Shown here: one piece after another, positions 5,518 through 7,454 of the stretch
How positions within the stretch are numbered: position 1 is the stretch's first letter
Layout: each line of letters begins with the position of its first letter
From: Gemmatimonadota bacterium
GTDB taxonomy: Bacteria; Latescibacterota; UBA2968; UBA8231
Reading direction: 5' to 3'
Length of the DNA: 7,454 nt
NCBI GenBank assembly: GCA_026706505.1
Contig: JAPOYQ010000036.1
Location: forward strand, 1-7,454
Program-made: the position numbers and the translations under genes
Notes under the pieces: model-generated
The model's input: the letters and a program-made list of their open reading frames with translations, nothing else
Databases searched by the model: none
Told to the model about the DNA's origin: nothing

Positions 5518-7200
5518 CCAAGCGGCAATGGCTTCGCGGCTGAGCGCATTGGGGATGTCGGTGGCGCGGAGCCAGCCCTTGCGGGCAATGCCAATGCCGT
5601 AGCCGAGATGATCTAGGCCGACGACGCTGTGGGCGTCGGTGTTGACGGCGATTTGGACGCCGTGGTCGCGCGCCTTTTTGACGTGCCGCCAGTCGAGGTC
5701 GAGCCGCGACGGGTGGGCGTTGATTTCGAGGGCGACCCCACAGCGGGCGGCGGCTTCGATGATCGAGTCGATATCGACCGCATAGCCTTCGCGGCTGAGG
5801 AGCAAGCGCCCGGTTGGATGGCCGATGATGGTGGCCGCTGGATGCTCGATGGCGCGGACGATGCGGGCGGTCATAGCGTCGCGGCTCAGGTTGAACTGCG
5901 AATGGACCGAGGCGACCACGAAATCGAATTGGGCGAGCAGGTCGTCGTCGTAGTCGAGCGAGCCGTCGCCGAGGATATCCGACTCAATGCCCTTGAAGAT
6001 GCGGAAGGGAGCCAATTCCTCGTTGAGCTGGTCGATTTCTTCCCATTGACGCTGGACTTCCTCAACGCGAAGCCCTCCGGCATAGGCCGCGGCCTGACTG
6101 TGGTCGGCAATGCCCATGTACTCAAAGCCGCGTTCTTGCACGGCGCGGGCCATGGCCTCCAAGCTATCGGCCCCATCCGAATAGGTCGAATGCACGTGAA
6201 GCATGCCGCGAATGTCGGCGGTTGTTACCAGATCGGGCAGTGTGTCGGCGGCCGAAGCCTCGACTTCGCCTTGGTTCTCGCGCAACTCTGGCGGAATGTA
6301 GGCGAGGCCCAAGGCGGCGAACAAAGCTGCTTCATCTGCGCACTCGATGTGCTCGTCGTCGCGCCAGAGTCCGCGTTCGTCGAGGACTAGCCCGCGCTCT
6401 GCGGCCTTGGCGCACAGTGCGGTGCGGTGTTCCTCGCTGCCTGTGTAGTAGTGTAGGGCCGCAGAGAAGGCATCGTCTGAGACTATATACAAGTTGGCTT
6501 GCAGCCCGCTGGACAGCCGCCCTGTGCTCGGCGCAAGGACTTCGGCTATATCCGGATGGTAGCCAAAGGCCGCAGTCGCGGCCTCGGCGTCGGTGGTGCT
6601 GATTACGAAGTCGAGTTGCTGGACTGTTTCTCGCGCTCGACGCAGTTCTCCGGCGATGGCAAAGTGCTGCGCGTGGGAGCACAGGGTTGTGAGCAGACTT
6701 TGAGCGCTTTGGTGGGCGGTATCGACGCGGCAGTGGCCCTCGTGGGCGCGAATGAACTCGACGCCCTTGAGAATGGTTGCCTGGGTCTTGGAGCCAAAGC
6801 CCTTGAGGGCGGCGAGTTGGCCGTCGCGACAGGCTTGTTCAAGGGCGTCGAGAGTCTCAATGCCGAGGGCCTTGCGGATGGCGACGATCTTGCGCGGCCC
6901 CAAACCGGGGACTCGCAGCATGTCGAGCAGACCCCCGGGCGTTGCGGCCCGCAGCTTTTCATAGGCTTGGGCCGTGCCGGTGTCGGCCAACTCGGCGACT
7001 AGCTCGGCCACGCTGTCGCCAATGCCTTTGACCTCGGTCAAAGTCCCGGCGGCGAGGAGTTCGTCGAGGGGGGACGTCAGAGTTTCGAGGGCGCGCACGG
7101 CATTGGCGTAGGCGCGCACCCGGAAGGGGGAGGCTCCACTGAGTTCGAGGAGGGTGGCGTACTCTTCGACAAAATCCGCTGCGATCCGGGCCGTTATCAT
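5506..7200 (-). CDS. polX: Family X DNA polymerase/PHP protein with a degenerate polymerase site (non-canonical PolX)
   Basis: Bacterial PolX joins a Pol-beta-like polymerase to a Mn-dependent PHP 3-prime exonuclease or phosphodiesterase and acts in DNA repair. From the ATG at 7200 it has 564 residues, normal for the family; the longer frame would run through the upstream gene. The order is an N-terminal 8-kDa-like domain with helix-hairpin-helix segments (VKGIGDSVAELVAE 57-70, VPGLGPRKI 97-105, LKGFGSKTQ 132-140), then the nucleotidyltransferase core (GELRR 184-188, ETVQQLDF 191-198, GLQANLY 232-238, YYTGSEEH 251-258), then PHP (about 330-564). In active enzymes the core carries D-x-D and a third Asp. 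Here these are Gln195, Asp197 and Asn236, so polymerization is probably lost. The PHP ligands are all present: His335, His337, Asp342, His367, Glu406, His433, His461, Asp522 and His524. The start overlaps the upstream stop as ATGA, implying translational coupling. Polymerase-inactive, exonuclease-active PolX variants are known in bacteria. G+C is about 68-72% in two lines counted. Confidence 0.93.
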   Translation of the reverse strand: MITARIAADFVEEYATLLELSGASPFRVRAYANAVRALETLTSPLDELLAAGTLTEVKGIGDSVAELVAELADTGTAQAYEKLRAATPGGLLDMLRVPGLGPRKIVAIRKALGIETLDALEQACRDGQLAALKGFGSKTQATILKGVEFIRAHEGHCRVDTAHQSAQSLLTTLCSHAQHFAIAGELRRARETVQQLDFVISTTDAEAATAAFGYHPDIAEVLAPSTGRLSSGLQANLYIVSDDAFSAALHYYTGSEEHRTALCAKAAERGLVLDERGLWRDDEHIECADEAALFAALGLAYIPPELRENQGEVEASAADTLPDLVTTADIRGMLHVHSTYSDGADSLEAMARAVQERGFEYMGIADHSQAAAYAGGLRVEEVQRQWEEIDQLNEELAPFRIFKGIESDILGDGSLDYDDDLLAQFDFVVASVHSQFNLSRDAMTARIVRAIEHPAATIIGHPTGRLLLSREGYAVDIDSIIEAAARCGVALEINAHPSRLDLDWRHVKKARDHGVQIAVNTDAHSVVGLDHLGYGIGIARKGWLRATDIPNALSREAIAAWFQS

Positions 7201-7454
7201 TGCTTTTGCTCGTGCATTAGGTGGAGAATGTGCGATACCAGCGTCGCGTTGCCCGCGGCGAGTCCGCCAGGGATGAGGGTATCGGCTTGGTTGTAGGTCC
7301 GCACTTGGTGGCCGCACGTGTGCATGAGGCCGCCAGCCTCGCGCACCAACAGGTCGCCAGCGCAGACGTCCCACTCGTTTTTGTCTTGAATGCTAAAGTT
7401 GAGGTCGCAGGCCCCCGCAGCCACTAGGGCCAGCTTGTAGGCGACGCTGCCGAC
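7197..7454 (-). CDS. Inositol-monophosphatase superfamily enzyme, C-terminal part only (CysQ-like nucleotidase or inositol phosphatase)
   Basis: The last 85 residues are visible; the gene continues beyond the right edge of the window. They match the end of the Mg-dependent phosphatase superfamily: VGSVAYKLALVAAGACDL (the GSxAxK helix and strand), then NEWDVCAGDLLVREAGG, where the Asp of the Trp-Asp pair is a conserved metal ligand and the helix ends in Glu-Ala-Gly-Gly. A closing GGLAAGN follows, the strand common near the C-terminus. These enzymes hydrolyse either 3-prime(2-prime),5-prime-bisphosphonucleotides (CysQ, recycling the by-product of sulfate assimilation) or inositol monophosphate. 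The Asn-Glu-Trp-Asp form leans to CysQ-like members, but the substrate-deciding N-terminal part is missing. The stop TGA overlaps the polX start as ATGA, so the two genes are one transcription unit with probable translational coupling. Confidence 0.85.
   Translation of the reverse strand, partial: VGSVAYKLALVAAGACDLNFSIQDKNEWDVCAGDLLVREAGGLMHTCGHQVRTYNQADTLIPGGLAAGNATLVSHILHLMHEQKQ

Noticed and set aside
5504..5521. TTG start six codons upstream for the endonuclease
   Set aside because: It would overlap the polX end, has no Shine-Dalgarno and falls within or before the 13-bp repeat. The ATG at 5503 starts precisely at the insertion edge.
5629..6390. Long plus-strand open frame (about 250 codons) opposite polX, and similar frames opposite or alongside the other genes
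   Set aside because: High-GC coding DNA leaves antisense frames open. The translation is low-complexity and Val/Asp/Gly-rich with no family motif, while polX on the other strand has full domain support.
7201..7374. A 58-codon N-terminal extension of polX
   Set aside because: It lies within the upstream phosphatase gene in another frame, is Arg/Pro-rich and unlike any PolX N-terminus. The ATG at 7200 gives the family's normal start and an ATGA overlap.
1..7454. Avoidance of W-CCGG-W sites as a sign of the endonuclease's specificity
   Set aside because: By eye, several such sites occur, both in the flanking genes and inside the methyltransferase gene (for example near 3546 and 4210). No depletion is visible, and the window is too short to judge.

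Overview
The window looks like a fragment of a moderately GC-rich, probably environmental or uncultivated bacterial genome. The 5-prime gene, udk and polX run at about 62-70% G+C in the lines I counted. The hypothetical gene at 1971 and the restriction-modification (R-M) block at 3.3-5.5 kb are near 47-55%. Taxonomy cannot be fixed from the sequence. The short N-terminal module of the 1971 gene resembles one I associate with large, gene-rich genomes of uncultivated phyla, but that is only an impression.

Layout, left to right. (1) 1-1812, plus strand: the 3-prime part of a large uncharacterised protein, mostly alpha-helical with a beta-rich C-terminus, perhaps a six-hairpin (alpha/alpha toroid) protein. 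(2) 1971-2681, plus: a 236-aa hypothetical protein with its own ribosome binding site and a candidate sigma70-type promoter. (3) 2721-3341, minus: a uridine kinase family P-loop enzyme (udk). (4) 3476-4414, plus: a beta-class amino DNA methyltransferase (TSPPYW and DPFSGSGTTG motifs). (5) 4340-5503, minus: a BsaWI-like restriction endonuclease with an N-terminal XRE-type helix-turn-helix. (6) 5506-7200, minus: a family X DNA polymerase with a PHP domain (polX). (7) 7197-7454, minus: the C-terminal end of an inositol-monophosphatase-superfamily enzyme, probably CysQ-like.

The main result is how the R-M pair sits in the chromosome. The lower-GC methyltransferase/endonuclease block lies between polX and udk and is bounded by a perfect 13-bp direct repeat, TTTAGCTTTGGAA, at 3318-3330 (start of udk) and 5505-5517 (end of polX). 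Collapsing the repeat joins polX directly to udk on the same strand. It also restores an udk frame that could start at a TTG inside the polX tail. I infer an ancestral minus-strand operon (phosphatase, polX, udk) split by insertion of an R-M cassette. The endonuclease ATG lies two bases after the polX stop, so the restriction gene may be expressed as the third cistron of a housekeeping operon. The two R-M genes face each other and share 75 bp at their 3-prime ends.

The second result is that PolX has lost two of the three catalytic aspartates of its polymerase domain (Gln195 and Asn236), while all nine metal ligands of its PHP phosphoesterase domain are intact. It should therefore act as a nuclease rather than a polymerase.
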